Below, in pieces: positions 45,660 through 54,206 of a DNA stretch of 64,000 nucleotides. The notes below the pieces were generated by a model that was given only the letters and a program-made list of their open reading frames with translations, did no database searches and was not told the origin of the DNA. The first letter of the stretch is position 1. The number at the start of each line of letters is the position of its first letter. Origin of the DNA: Petroclostridium xylanilyticum (GTDB lineage: Bacteria; Bacillota; Clostridia; SK-Y3); NCBI RefSeq assembly GCF_002252565.1, contig NZ_NPML01000004.1, forward strand, positions 183,811 to 247,810. Reading direction: 5' to 3'. The position numbers and the translations under genes are program-made.

Positions 45660-46487
45660 ATGGAGTTATGGTACACAGAAAAACAAACTCCCAATGTGGG
45701 GATTACCTGTAAGGTTAGCAAAACTTATCATACTGAAAAGACAGACTACCAGGATTTAGCACTAATTGAAACTGAACAATTTGGAAGAATGCTTGTTTTA
45801 GATGGGACTGTTCAGACTACAATAAAAGATGAATTTGTTTACCATGAAATGATTACCCATATACCTCTTTTTACCCATCCAAATCCTAAGAAGGTTCTGG
45901 TAGTAGGTGGAGGCGATGGAGGAGCAATAAGAGAGATTTTAAAGCATCCAACTATAGAAAAGGCTGTACTTGTAGAAATTGACGGTTCAGTGGTAGAAGT
46001 AAGTAAAAAATATCTTCCTGAGATAAGCTGTGCTTTAGAAGATAGCAGAGTAGAAGTTGTCATTACTGATGGCATAAAATACGTGCAGGAACATAAAAAT
46101 GAATTTGATCTAATTACTGTTGATTCAACAGATCCTGTAGGACCTGCGGTAGGACTTTTCGCCTTGGATTTTTATAAGAGTATCTTTGAAGCTTTAAAAG
46201 AAGATGGAATTTTTGTTGCACAAACGGAATCTCCATTTTATAATAATGACTTAATTTCGAGAGTCTTTAAAGATATAAAATCAGTCTTTCCAATAACACG
46301 TTTATATCTCTGTTCCATTCCTACCTATCCAAGTGGGTTATGGAGTTTTACTCTCGGTTCTAAAAAATATGATCCATTAGAAGTTGATACAGGTAAAATA
46401 CCTGAGTTAGATACTAAATATTATTCTGGTAGAATACATAAATCTGTATTTGCTCTTCCAAAATTTGTTGAGGACCTTGTGAAATAA
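45660..46487 (+). CDS. speE: Spermidine synthase
   Basis: SpeE (275 residues) transfers an aminopropyl group from decarboxylated SAM to putrescine. The aminopropyltransferase motifs [33 protein letters not shown] and [14 protein letters not shown] are clear. AAAGGAGTGAC precedes ATG 45660. No speD or speA is next to it, so it stands alone between rluB and the decarboxylase cluster. Confidence 0.95.
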   Translation: MELWYTEKQTPNVGITCKVSKTYHTEKTDYQDLALIETEQFGRMLVLDGTVQTTIKDEFVYHEMITHIPLFTHPNPKKVLVVGGGDGGAIREILKHPTIEKAVLVEIDGSVVEVSKKYLPEISCALEDSRVEVVITDGIKYVQEHKNEFDLITVDSTDPVGPAVGLFALDFYKSIFEALKEDGIFVAQTESPFYNNDLISRVFKDIKSVFPITRLYLCSIPTYPSGLWSFTLGSKKYDPLEVDTGKIPELDTKYYSGRIHKSVFALPKFVEDLVK

Positions 46488-46492
46488 TACAG

Positions 46493-46516
46493 AGCCCAGG
46501 TTTAACATCCTGGGCT
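46493..46516 (+). terminator. Hairpin terminator after speE
   Basis: AGCCCAGG / CCTGGGCT, an 8-bp perfect stem with an 8-base loop, followed by ATATTCTT. The T-tract is poor. Confidence 0.6.
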
Positions 46517-46832
46517 ATATTCTTAGAAAAATATATTTAAAATTTTTTTATTTTTTAGCAGGAAAAAAAGATATTTATGTCGAATACAAGAAAATGGGGA
46601 AATTTGTTATGTTTTTCTGTTTGTTTATTTTGTAACAATGTTGTATTATACTATTATGTATATACAGCTTAACAGTGCTCAGAATTTAATTAAAGTACAA
46701 GCCTATGATTCGCAGTTACTATTAAATAGCTGTGAAACATGAACAAAATATATTGTTCATTTATATAAAAATCCATATAAATATTTTGAGCACAAATACA
46801 TAGCAATAATTTTACAGTCTGGAGGGTTAGTA
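46517..46832. other. Non-coding gap before the decarboxylase cluster
   Basis: No ORF with a ribosome-binding site is seen. The region is very AT-rich. TTGTAA (46630) and TATTAT (46652) spaced 16 bp could be a weak promoter. ATGAACAA/TTGTTCAT at 46739-46760 is an 8-bp inverted repeat with a 6-bp loop, perhaps an operator. Confidence 0.35.
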
Positions 46833-48383
46833 ATGAGTACAATTGACAAACTTAACGACTTGCAGCACCGCAGAAGTGTTATTGAGCAGGGCGGCGGTGC
46901 TGACAAAGTTAAAAAGCAGCATGAATCCGGCAAATTAACGGCTAGAGAAAGAATTAATTTGCTTATGGATGAAGGAAGCTTTATTGAAATTGATGCCTTT
47001 GTAAAACACAGAGGCACAGAGTTTGATATGCCTGCTACTGAAGCTCCCGGGGAAGGGGTTGTTACCGGCTATGGTACGGTAGATGGACGACTGGTCTATG
47101 TCTATGCCCAGGATTTTACTGTCATCGGCGGGTCTTTGGGAGAAATGCATGCCAAAAAGATTTGTAAAGTGATGGATATGGCAATGAAAATGGGAGCACC
47201 CATTGTTGGCATTAACGATTCCGGCGGTGCCAGAATTCAAGAGGGTATTGATGCGTTAAGCGGGTTTGGGGAAATATTCTATCGCAACACCATCGCCTCG
47301 GGAGTAATTCCTCAGATATCCGTTATTATGGGACCGTGTGCCGGCGGCGCAGTTTATTCTCCGGCAATTACCGACTTTGTATTTATGGTAGACAAGACCA
47401 GCCAGATGTTTATTACCGGTCCTCAGGTTATTAAAGCCGTAACCGGTGAAGATGTCAGTTTTGAACAATTGGGTGGAGCGATGGCGCACAATAGTAAGAG
47501 CGGTGTTGCTCACTTTGTAAGTGCTGATGATAAAGAATGCATTGAGCAGGTTAAATTGCTGCTCAGTTACCTGCCGTCCAACAACCTGTCAGACGCTCCG
47601 GTTTATGAAACCAATGACGATTTGAACCGGATATCCGATAAATTAACTGCTATAGTTCCCGATGATGCAAATAAACCTTATGACATGAAAGAGGTTATTG
47701 CAGAAATCGTTGACAACGGTGATTTCTTTGAAGTGCATCCTCATTTTGCACAAAATATTATTGTTGGTTTTGCAAGAATGAATGGCAGAACCGTAGGAAT
47801 TATTGCAAATCAGCCTAAAGTCCTGGCTGGAGCATTAGATGTAAATTCCTCGGACAAAGCTGCCCGGTTTATCAGGTTCTGTGATTGCTTTAACATTCCA
47901 ATATTGACCTTTACCGATGTGCCAGGGTATCTGCCAGGGGTTTCCCAGGAACACTCCGGCATCATCCGGCATGGTGCAAAGCTTCTCTATGCCTATTCGG
48001 AAGCCACGGTTCCAAAGATTAATGTAATTATAAGAAAAGCCTATGGCGGGGCTTACATTGCAATGAGCAGCAAGCACTTAGGAGCCGACATGGTATTTGC
48101 ATGGCCTACAGCAGAAATTGCCGTAATGGGTCCAGAAGGAGCAGCTAACATCATCTTCAGAAAAGAGATTGCAAATGCAGCTGACCCTGTTGCTGCCAGA
48201 AATGAAAAAATTGAGGAATATAGAAATAAATTCGCCAACCCATATGTAGCTGCTGCAAGAGGCTATATCGATGACGTCATTGAACCCGATTCCACAAGGC
48301 CAAGAATTATCAGTGCGTTGGAAATGCTGGCAAGCAAAAGGGAAAACAGGCCGGCTAAAAAGCATGGAAATATCCCTGTATAA
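46833..48383 (+). CDS. mmdA: Acyl-CoA carboxyltransferase / methylmalonyl-CoA decarboxylase alpha (12S type)
   Basis: A 516-residue carboxyltransferase of the PccB/MmdA/12S group. The crotonase-like fold shows GINDSGGARIQEGIDALSG, MGPCAGGAVYSPAITDFVFM and the C-terminal AYGGAYIAMSSKHLGAD with AWPTAEIAVMGPEGAA. It moves a carboxyl group between biotin and an acyl-CoA, most likely propionyl/methylmalonyl-CoA. Neighbours are a biotin carrier, OadG-like and OadB-like subunits and a 5S-type carboxyltransferase. ATG 46833 is preceded by GGAGGG. Substrate is inferred from context. Confidence 0.88.
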   Translation: MSTIDKLNDLQHRRSVIEQGGGADKVKKQHESGKLTARERINLLMDEGSFIEIDAFVKHRGTEFDMPATEAPGEGVVTGYGTVDGRLVYVYAQDFTVIGGSLGEMHAKKICKVMDMAMKMGAPIVGINDSGGARIQEGIDALSGFGEIFYRNTIASGVIPQISVIMGPCAGGAVYSPAITDFVFMVDKTSQMFITGPQVIKAVTGEDVSFEQLGGAMAHNSKSGVAHFVSADDKECIEQVKLLLSYLPSNNLSDAPVYETNDDLNRISDKLTAIVPDDANKPYDMKEVIAEIVDNGDFFEVHPHFAQNIIVGFARMNGRTVGIIANQPKVLAGALDVNSSDKAARFIRFCDCFNIPILTFTDVPGYLPGVSQEHSGIIRHGAKLLYAYSEATVPKINVIIRKAYGGAYIAMSSKHLGADMVFAWPTAEIAVMGPEGAANIIFRKEIANAADPVAARNEKIEEYRNKFANPYVAAARGYIDDVIEPDSTRPRIISALEMLASKRENRPAKKHGNIPV

Positions 48384-48384
48384 A

Positions 48385-48412
48385 AGTAGGGAGTGGACAG
48401 TGGGGAGTAAAA
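48385..48412 (+). repeat. G-type heptamer repeat, 4 units, after mmdA
   Basis: GTAGGGA, GTGGACA, GTGGGGA and GTAAAAC are in 7-bp phase 1 bp after the mmdA stop. The order GTGGGGA-GTAAAAC is the same as at 35429-35442. Confidence 0.72.
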
Positions 48413-48498
48413 CCACTGCACAGGTTCTTTTGTCAATATCTACAGCCTTTTAAAGGCAGGTCAGGGTGGTTAAATAAAATCAGAGCGGGGTGATTTAG

Positions 48499-48867
48499 TT
48501 GGAACATTTAAACGAAGGCCTGGCGGTCACTGTAATTGGTATGGGTACGGTGTTTTCGGTGCTGATTCTCCTCTGGATACTATTAGAAGGTATGAGAATT
48601 GTCTTTTACAAGCCAGAGGTAAAAGCTCCGGTTACAGTGGAAAAGCCGGAAGTAAAACAAGAAGTCATACAGCAACCAGCTGTATCTACGGAAGAGCTTG
48701 ATGAGTTAGATGAAGACGAATTAATTGCAGTCCTAACTGCTGCAGTAGCGTCAAGTCTTAATCAATCTACTTACAACCTAAATATTAAATCCTTCAGGAG
48801 AATAGAACAAACTTCTCCCATATGGAATACGGTAAGCAGAAAAGAACAATTAGAAAGCAGACTATAA
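48499..48867 (+). CDS. OadG/MmdD-type subunit of a sodium-pump decarboxylase
   Basis: A 122-residue protein with one N-terminal membrane helix (GLAVTVIGMGTVFSVLILLW) followed by a charged linker (EELDELDEDELIAVLTAAVA), the normal build of OadG/MmdD subunits that tie the soluble carboxyltransferase to the membrane pump. Start TTG 48499 with GGGGTGAT upstream. It lies between the carboxyltransferase and the biotin carrier. Confidence 0.82.
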   Translation: MEHLNEGLAVTVIGMGTVFSVLILLWILLEGMRIVFYKPEVKAPVTVEKPEVKQEVIQQPAVSTEELDELDEDELIAVLTAAVASSLNQSTYNLNIKSFRRIEQTSPIWNTVSRKEQLESRL

Positions 48868-48904
48868 ATTTTAAAAAATTCAATAAGTCAGGAGGATGTT
48901 AAAC

Positions 48905-49303
48905 ATGAGGAAATTTATAATAAACGTAAATGGAAAATCTTACGAGGTAGAAGTTGAAGAAATAAGAGATGGTGCACCTGTTGCTGCACCGGTCAGCAGG
49001 CCTGCAGCTGTCCCGGCAACTGCTCCAAAGGCTGCTCCCGCTCCGGCTGCGCCGGCTCCTAAAGCTGCTCCGGCTGCCGTACCGGCATCTGCCACCAGCA
49101 TCACCGCTCCAATGCCGGGGACCATTATGGCCGTAAATGTAAAAGAAGGGGATACTGTAAAAGAAGGCGATGTAGTATGTATCCTTGAAGCAATGAAGAT
49201 GGAAAATGAAATTATGGCACCTAAATCTGGAAAAGTTTTAGCTGTAAACGTTGCTAAGGGGGCTTCAGTAAATAGCGGGGATGTTCTTGTTGCAATTGGT
49301 TAA
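48905..49303 (+). CDS. Biotin carboxyl carrier protein (MmdC/GcdC/1.3S type)
   Basis: A 132-residue carrier. Residues 1-22 form the N-terminal association segment. Residues 23-63 form an Ala/Pro linker, and the biotinyl domain follows with Lys98 in EAMKMEN as the biotin site. AGGAGG at 48890-48895 suits ATG 48905. It shuttles carboxyl groups between the carboxyltransferases and, with OadB, to decarboxylation at the membrane. It also looks like the 1.3S subunit of transcarboxylase. Confidence 0.92.
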   Translation: MRKFIINVNGKSYEVEVEEIRDGAPVAAPVSRPAAVPATAPKAAPAPAAPAPKAAPAAVPASATSITAPMPGTIMAVNVKEGDTVKEGDVVCILEAMKMENEIMAPKSGKVLAVNVAKGASVNSGDVLVAIG

Positions 49304-49342
49304 AGCACAGGAATATTACCTGCTGAAATGGAGGGATAAGAC

Positions 49343-50515
49343 TTGGATCTGTTTTCACAAGCAATTGTAAAATTTTTAGATAAAACTGCTCTAAATGAAG
49401 TAACTCTTCCTACTTTAATCATGCTCTGTATATCGGGAATATTGATATATCTGGCGATTGGCAAAAAATTCGAGCCGCTGCTGCTTTTACCAATTGCTTT
49501 CGGTATGCTGCTTGCAAACTTACCTAATGCAGGCCTCATCCATATGGAGCTTTTTCAGGGAAAGCAGCTGGATATACAAAGAATTGCAAATGAGGGCGGC
49601 TTGTTAGACCTGCTCTATTTGGGAGTTAAACTGGGAATTTATCCACCGTTGATATTTTTAGGTGTTGGAGCCATGACCGACTTCGGTCCGTTGATTGCAA
49701 ATCCTAAGAGCTTGCTTTTAGGTGCAGCTGCCCAGCTAGGGATATTTACTACATTTATAGGTGCAATATTACTGGGATTCAACGTAGCAGAAGCTTCATC
49801 CATCGGAATCATCGGCGGTGCCGACGGCCCGACAGCTATCTTTGTAACAAAGACCCTAGCCCCTCATCTGCTTGGAGCAATTGCCGTAGCAGCCTATTCC
49901 TACATGGCGCTTGTGCCAATCATACAACCGCCAATCATGAAAGCGTTGACTACGAAAAAAGAACGAATGATTGTCATGGAACAATTACGTCCTGTTAGCA
50001 AAATCGAAAAGATAGTATTTCCAATCGTTGTAACAGTTGTTGTTTCACTCATATTGCCCGATGCGGCAGCACTTGTAGGAATGTTAATGCTGGGTAACTT
50101 ATTTAAAGAATGCGGCGTAGTGGATAGACTCAATAAAACAGCACAAAATGAGTTAATCAACATCATTACCATTTTCCTCGGCACCACGGTAGGAGCCACT
50201 GCAAACGCAGAAACCTTTTTAAAGCCACAAACACTGGGAATAATAGTGTTAGGCCTGTTGGCGTTCTCGATGAGTACCGCGGGCGGAGTAATTTTGGGGA
50301 AAATCATGTGCAAAGTTACCGGAGGAAAAGTGAATCCTCTCATTGGTTCTGCCGGTGTATCAGCAGTGCCGATGGCTGCCAGGGTTTCACAGGTTGTCGG
50401 ACAAAAGGAGAATCCTGCAAACTTCCTGCTGATGCATGCAATGGGCCCGAATGTTGCAGGGGTTATCGGTTCTGCTGTTGCAGCAGGCGTATTTTTGGCA
50501 TTGTATGCAAAATAA
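49343..50515 (+). CDS. Sodium-ion-translocating decarboxylase beta subunit (OadB/MmdB/GcdB)
   Basis: A 390-residue polytopic protein with about nine to eleven membrane segments. The family hallmark [16 protein letters not shown] and the C-terminal [19 protein letters not shown] are present. This subunit decarboxylates carboxybiotin and exports Na+. Start TTG 49343 with GGAGGGAT upstream. The presence of this gene argues for an energy-conserving decarboxylase rather than only a soluble transcarboxylase. Confidence 0.92.
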   Translation: MDLFSQAIVKFLDKTALNEVTLPTLIMLCISGILIYLAIGKKFEPLLLLPIAFGMLLANLPNAGLIHMELFQGKQLDIQRIANEGGLLDLLYLGVKLGIYPPLIFLGVGAMTDFGPLIANPKSLLLGAAAQLGIFTTFIGAILLGFNVAEASSIGIIGGADGPTAIFVTKTLAPHLLGAIAVAAYSYMALVPIIQPPIMKALTTKKERMIVMEQLRPVSKIEKIVFPIVVTVVVSLILPDAAALVGMLMLGNLFKECGVVDRLNKTAQNELINIITIFLGTTVGATANAETFLKPQTLGIIVLGLLAFSMSTAGGVILGKIMCKVTGGKVNPLIGSAGVSAVPMAARVSQVVGQKENPANFLLMHAMGPNVAGVIGSAVAAGVFLALYAK

Positions 50516-50570
50516 ATATTTTATATGCCGCATAGCGGCATGAATAACTATAAATGCACAGAATAAAACT

Positions 50571-50649
50571 AGTTTGAATTTCAGAGCTTGAGTTTATAAA
50601 TATTAATTAGGGGTGTTATCTCCGAACTTCAAGCTCCGAACTTCGAACT
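50571..50649. repeat. Heptamer-like inverted repeat before the 5S-type gene
   Basis: On the right, TCCGAAC, TTCAAGC, TCCGAAC, TTCGAAC (50621-50648) run in 7-bp phase. The left side at 50571-50599 (AGTTTGAATTTCAGAGCTTG...) is an imperfect reverse complement. ATGCCGC/GCGGCAT at 50525-50541 forms a separate small hairpin. Confidence 0.65.
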
Positions 50650-50666
50650 AAAAAAGGAGGACGATT

Positions 50667-52064
50667 ATGCCTAAGGTTAAGATAACAGAAACCGTGTTAA
50701 GGGATGCCCATCAGTCACTTATCGCTACAAGAATGACGACTGATGAAATGCTGCCCATTGTAAGTAAACTGGATAAAGTTGGATACCATTCGCTTGAGGC
50801 CTGGGGCGGAGCAACTTTTGATGCCTGCTTAAGATTTTTAAATGAAGACCCATGGGAAAGATTAAGAAAAATTAGAAAAGAAGCAAAAAATACCAAATTG
50901 CAGATGCTTTTCAGAGGTCAAAATATTCTCGGATATAAGCATTATGCAGACGATGTAGTGGAATATTTTGTTCAAAAATCTATCGCCAACGGTATTGATA
51001 TATTAAGAATTTTCGATGCATTAAATGATATAAGAAACCTTCAAACTGCTATCAATGCTTGTAAAAAAGAGGGTGGACATGTGCAGGCTACTGTTTGTTA
51101 CACCATAAGCCCTGTACACAATATTGAGTCCTTTGTAAAAATGGCAAAACAATTAGAAGATAATGGTGCTGATTCCATTTGTATAAAAGATATGGCCGGA
51201 CTTTTAACTCCTTATGTAGCCTATGATTTAGTAAAAGCTATGAAAGCTGCGGTTAAGATTCCGATTCAATTGCATACTCATTATACCAGCGGTGTAGCTT
51301 CTATGACCTATTTGAAGGCAATTGAAGCAGGAGTTGACGTTGTTGATACGGCTATTTCCTCACTGGCCCTGGGTACTTCTCAGCCACCAACAGAACCATT
51401 GGTAGCAACTTTACAAGGAACTCAATACGACACAGGCCTGGATTTGGGGTTATTAAGTGAAATCGCTGAGTATTTCAGACCTTTACGTGAAAAATACATT
51501 GCAAGCGGATTATTAGATCCAAAGGTGATGAGTGTAGATATAAATACATTATTGTATCAGGTGCCTGGCGGAATGATTTCCAACCTTGTTTCACAGCTCA
51601 AACAGCAAAATAAAGAAGATAAATTTGAAGAAGTGCTTAAAGAAGTACCAAAAGTTAGGGAAGATTTTGGATTCCCTCCACTTGTTACACCTACAAGTCA
51701 GATTGTTGGAACTCAAGCTGTTTTGAATGTTATAGCCGGTGAAAGATACAAAATGGTTTCTAAAGAGTCAAAAGCACTTGTTAAAGGTGAATATGGAAAA
51801 ACACCTGTTGAAATTGCTGATGAATTCAGAAAGAAGATTATTGGTGATGAACAGCCAGTTACCTGCCGGCCAGCTGACTTAATCGAACCTGAACTGGAAA
51901 AATTAAGATCAGAAATTAAAGAATTTATAGAACAGGATGAAGACGTATTGTCCTATGCATTATTCCCGCAAGTTGCAACAAAATTCTTTGAATTTAGAAG
52001 AGCTCAAAAATATAAAATTGATGGCGACATGGTAAATATGGAACAAAAAACTCATCCGATATGA
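50667..52064 (+). CDS. oadA: Oxaloacetate decarboxylase alpha / pyruvate carboxylase B carboxyltransferase (5S type)
   Basis: A 465-residue biotin-dependent carboxyltransferase for pyruvate/oxaloacetate. The DRE-TIM barrel shows TETVLRDAHQSLIATRM, LFRGQNILGYKHYADDVV, CIKDMAGLLTPY and the metal-binding IQLHTHYTSG, followed by the conserved PYC/OADA domain. It stops before any biotinyl domain, so it must use the separate carrier encoded at 48905. AAAGGAGG precedes ATG 50667. In transcarboxylase the equivalent is the 5S subunit. Confidence 0.92.
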   Translation: MPKVKITETVLRDAHQSLIATRMTTDEMLPIVSKLDKVGYHSLEAWGGATFDACLRFLNEDPWERLRKIRKEAKNTKLQMLFRGQNILGYKHYADDVVEYFVQKSIANGIDILRIFDALNDIRNLQTAINACKKEGGHVQATVCYTISPVHNIESFVKMAKQLEDNGADSICIKDMAGLLTPYVAYDLVKAMKAAVKIPIQLHTHYTSGVASMTYLKAIEAGVDVVDTAISSLALGTSQPPTEPLVATLQGTQYDTGLDLGLLSEIAEYFRPLREKYIASGLLDPKVMSVDINTLLYQVPGGMISNLVSQLKQQNKEDKFEEVLKEVPKVREDFGFPPLVTPTSQIVGTQAVLNVIAGERYKMVSKESKALVKGEYGKTPVEIADEFRKKIIGDEQPVTCRPADLIEPELEKLRSEIKEFIEQDEDVLSYALFPQVATKFFEFRRAQKYKIDGDMVNMEQKTHPI

Positions 52065-52071
52065 TGGGTTA

Positions 52072-52144
52072 GTTAATGGTTCGTAGTTCTTAGTTCGTGG
52101 TAAAAAACGCTAATTTAACGAACTACGAACCACTAACTACGAAC
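52072..52144. repeat. GTTCGTA-type heptamer hairpin
   Basis: Left arm GTTAATG, GTTCGTA, GTTCTTA, GTTCGTG (52072-52099), right arm CGAACTA, CGAACCA, CTAACTA, CGAAC (52119-52144). The arms are complementary around a loop near AAAAACGCTAATTTAA. It lies 8 bp after the oadA stop. It has the layout of the GTTCACA hairpins but another base sequence, so pairing rather than sequence seems to be kept. Confidence 0.8.
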
Positions 52145-52201
52145 AACTTTCATGGTTAGTGATGTGCTTTACTTATGATGGTTAATCTGAATCTTTTAAA
52201 A

Positions 52202-52840
52202 TTAGCAATTTACATGTAAATAAATAGTATTAGGTTTGTTACTGACATACCTTAGAACTTTTACCTGGGTAAAAGGTTCTAAGGTTTTTCCACATTTTAG
52301 GCAGCTATAACATTTATCAGGCATGGTTTCGTAAGTAACTTGCGTTGGGAGTTTCCCGTATTTCTCCCAACTTTTCCACCCTACTTTGCAAAGTTTGGAT
52401 CTCTTATGATAGTCGGCATAGACCCAGCGCAGGATCCTATGAAAATGGAAAGGGTACCTGGTATATTTGATGTATTGTTTTGGAAAACCAAGGGATATTG
52501 CATACTCTTCAAAGGTTTTTTCTATTGTATCCTGTAAATATCCGGTTATCTGTGTGCTTTTCCAATTGTAATTTTTTTCATTAAGCCAATTTCTCAGTTT
52601 ATCAAACATATATCCCCGGCACACTTCAATTGTATCGTTTTTTGATACTGATAGTACCTGAAACCCATGTTTTACAATATCAATTGCATAATCCAGGTAT
52701 TTTTTCCTTGGAAAGTTATTTTTATTATAATATTTAATTGGTATGATTTCATAATAATATTGTTTGGTTTCAGTATTATATAGCCCTATACATGTGCCGC
52801 CTATTAAGCTTCCACTTCCGGAGTCATCGATCTGAATCAA
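52202..52840 (-). CDS. Conserved-looking protein of unknown function, possible RNase H-like fold
   Basis: A 212-residue protein, the only minus-strand coding gene seen. The start MIQIDDSGSGSLIGGTCIGL, an acidic residue pair then a Gly-rich turn and beta strands, recalls the first strand of RNase H-like folds, but that is a guess. A cysteine cluster CYSCLKC near residues 175-181, plus a C-terminal Cys, may bind zinc. It is rich in Tyr and Lys. GAAGTGAG precedes its ATG at 52840. Neighbours on both sides are on the + strand, and it points toward the end of the decarboxylase cluster. Confidence 0.65.
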   Translation of the reverse strand: MIQIDDSGSGSLIGGTCIGLYNTETKQYYYEIIPIKYYNKNNFPRKKYLDYAIDIVKHGFQVLSVSKNDTIEVCRGYMFDKLRNWLNEKNYNWKSTQITGYLQDTIEKTFEEYAISLGFPKQYIKYTRYPFHFHRILRWVYADYHKRSKLCKVGWKSWEKYGKLPTQVTYETMPDKCYSCLKCGKTLEPFTQVKVLRYVSNKPNTIYLHVNC

Positions 52841-52963
52841 TTTCTCACTTCCTTTACAGCCTGCAAAAGTAATAACTTATATTAGTATTTCAAAAAGGGT
52901 ACAATCTTATGAAAAGTAATAAAAACACTTGATTTTTGTCATATTAAATAATAATATTAAAAG

Positions 52964-53062
52964 TATCGATAACCAATATTAAAAGTTAAAAAATAAATTA
53001 ATGCATTTATCGATGAAATTCGCGAAGTTTGTATTAAGGAAATATTGAATTTTAAACTTCGC
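52964..53062 (+). repeat. TATCGATAAC two-stem element, copy B
   Basis: Stem 1: TATCGATAAC (52964-52973) with TTTATCGATG (53006-53015). Stem 2: GCGAAGTTT (53022-53030) with AAACTTCGC (53054-53062) around a 23-base loop. Stem 2 has a sequence unrelated to copies A and C but in the same position. Element, TTATTATAAAAA spacer, ribosome-binding site and start codon follow in the same order as at copy A. Confidence 0.72.
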
Positions 53063-53094
53063 TTATTATAAAAACAGTATGGAGGCCAGACTTT

Positions 53095-53262
53095 ATGGGT
53101 GAAGAAAATAAACTTGAACTTAAAGCAACCCTTGAAATTTCATGCAATGATGAATTATATAAGCTAATAGATTTTCTAAATAAAAATCTGAAACAAAAAA
53201 ACTTAATATTTGGTTTAGCTCAGAAAAATGAAAAAATGGTTGTTACAATATATGAAACATAA
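53095..53262 (+). CDS. DUF4264 (YpmA-like) microprotein
   Basis: A 55-residue ORF with ATG 53095 preceded by TGGAGG and ended by TAA at 53260. The sequence (KLELKATLEISCNDELYKLI to KMVVTIYET) matches from memory the YpmA/DUF4264 family of Firmicutes, small proteins of unknown function. It lies 41 bp before the RpiR regulator and directly behind a two-stem repeat. Short length and good ribosome-binding site make it likely to be real. Confidence 0.75.
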   Translation: MGEENKLELKATLEISCNDELYKLIDFLNKNLKQKNLIFGLAQKNEKMVVTIYET

Positions 53263-53303
53263 TCTGAACTACAAACAATAATTTTTTGGAGGTAGACAAC
53301 TGA

Positions 53304-54197
53304 ATGGAAAAAAAGCAGGATTTAATTTCGAGGATTCAATCTTCCATGACAGAATTTAGTAAGGGTCAAAAGTTAATTGCTAATTATATACTAAATCATT
53401 ATGATAAGGCAGCTTTCATGACGGCAGCCCGGTTAGGCAGTGTAGTTGGGGTAAGTGAATCAACGGTTGTAAGATTTGCAACGGAACTGGGATATGACGG
53501 TTATCCAAAACTTCAAAAAGCTTTGCAAGAGCTCATCAGAACTAAACTAACTGCGGTCCAAAGAATGGAAATCACCTCAGACAGAATAGGGGATCAGGAT
53601 ATACTGACTACCGTTTTGAATTCAGATATGGATAAAATCAGGTTAACTTTAGAAGAAATTGATAAACAAGGTTTTGAGGAAATAATTGAGACCATCCTGA
53701 AGGCTGAAAAAATTTATATATTAGGAGTTAGAAGTTCTGCAGCGCTCGCAAGTTTTCTAGGGTTTTATTTTAATTTGATATTCGATAATGTCCGGTTAGT
53801 ACATACTACCAGCGTAAGTGAAATGTTTGAACAAATATTGAGGGTCAAACCGGGCGACGTTGTCATAGGTATTAGTTTCCCGCGGTATTCCAGACGTACC
53901 ATTAAAGCACTTCAATATGCAAAAGATCAGAAATGCAAAGTCATAGCAATTACTGATAGCTATCTATCTCCGCTTGCATCCTATGCTGACCACACCATTA
54001 TTGCAAGGAGTGATATGGCTTCTTTTGTAGATTCGCTGGTAGCTCCCTTAAGTGTAATAAACGCTCTTATAGTGGCTTTAGGTATGAGAAAAAAGAATGA
54101 AGTATACAGGACTTTTGAACAGCTTGAACGTATTTGGGATGAATACCAGGTATATGAAAAATACTCTGACGAAAGTGTTAACAATGAAGATTTTTAG
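53304..54197 (+). CDS. MurR/RpiR family transcriptional regulator
   Basis: A 297-residue regulator with an N-terminal RpiR helix-turn-helix (VVGVSESTVVRFATELGYDG) and a C-terminal SIS sugar-phosphate-binding domain (YILGVRSSAALASFLGFY, VIGISFPRYSRRTIKALQYA). Such proteins sense phosphosugars. The next gene is a phosphatase, but no sugar operon is adjacent, so the regulon is not evident. ATG 53304 is preceded by GGAGGT. Confidence 0.9.
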   Translation: MEKKQDLISRIQSSMTEFSKGQKLIANYILNHYDKAAFMTAARLGSVVGVSESTVVRFATELGYDGYPKLQKALQELIRTKLTAVQRMEITSDRIGDQDILTTVLNSDMDKIRLTLEEIDKQGFEEIIETILKAEKIYILGVRSSAALASFLGFYFNLIFDNVRLVHTTSVSEMFEQILRVKPGDVVIGISFPRYSRRTIKALQYAKDQKCKVIAITDSYLSPLASYADHTIIARSDMASFVDSLVAPLSVINALIVALGMRKKNEVYRTFEQLERIWDEYQVYEKYSDESVNNEDF

Positions 54198-54206
54198 AGG
54201 TGAAAA

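Noticed and set aside
46739..46760. Inverted repeat ATGAACAA/TTGTTCAT as a heptamer hairpin
   Set aside because: Only one GTTCA-like unit per side and no 7-bp periodicity; it is left as a possible operator.
48940..49125. Minus-strand Ala/Gly-rich ORF
   Set aside because: It is the shadow of the Ala/Pro linker of the biotin carrier; no ribosome-binding site and the real frame is clear.
52340..52537. 65-codon + strand ORF inside the minus-strand unknown gene
   Set aside because: It lies wholly within the longer minus-strand ORF, has no good Shine-Dalgarno and no recognisable features.
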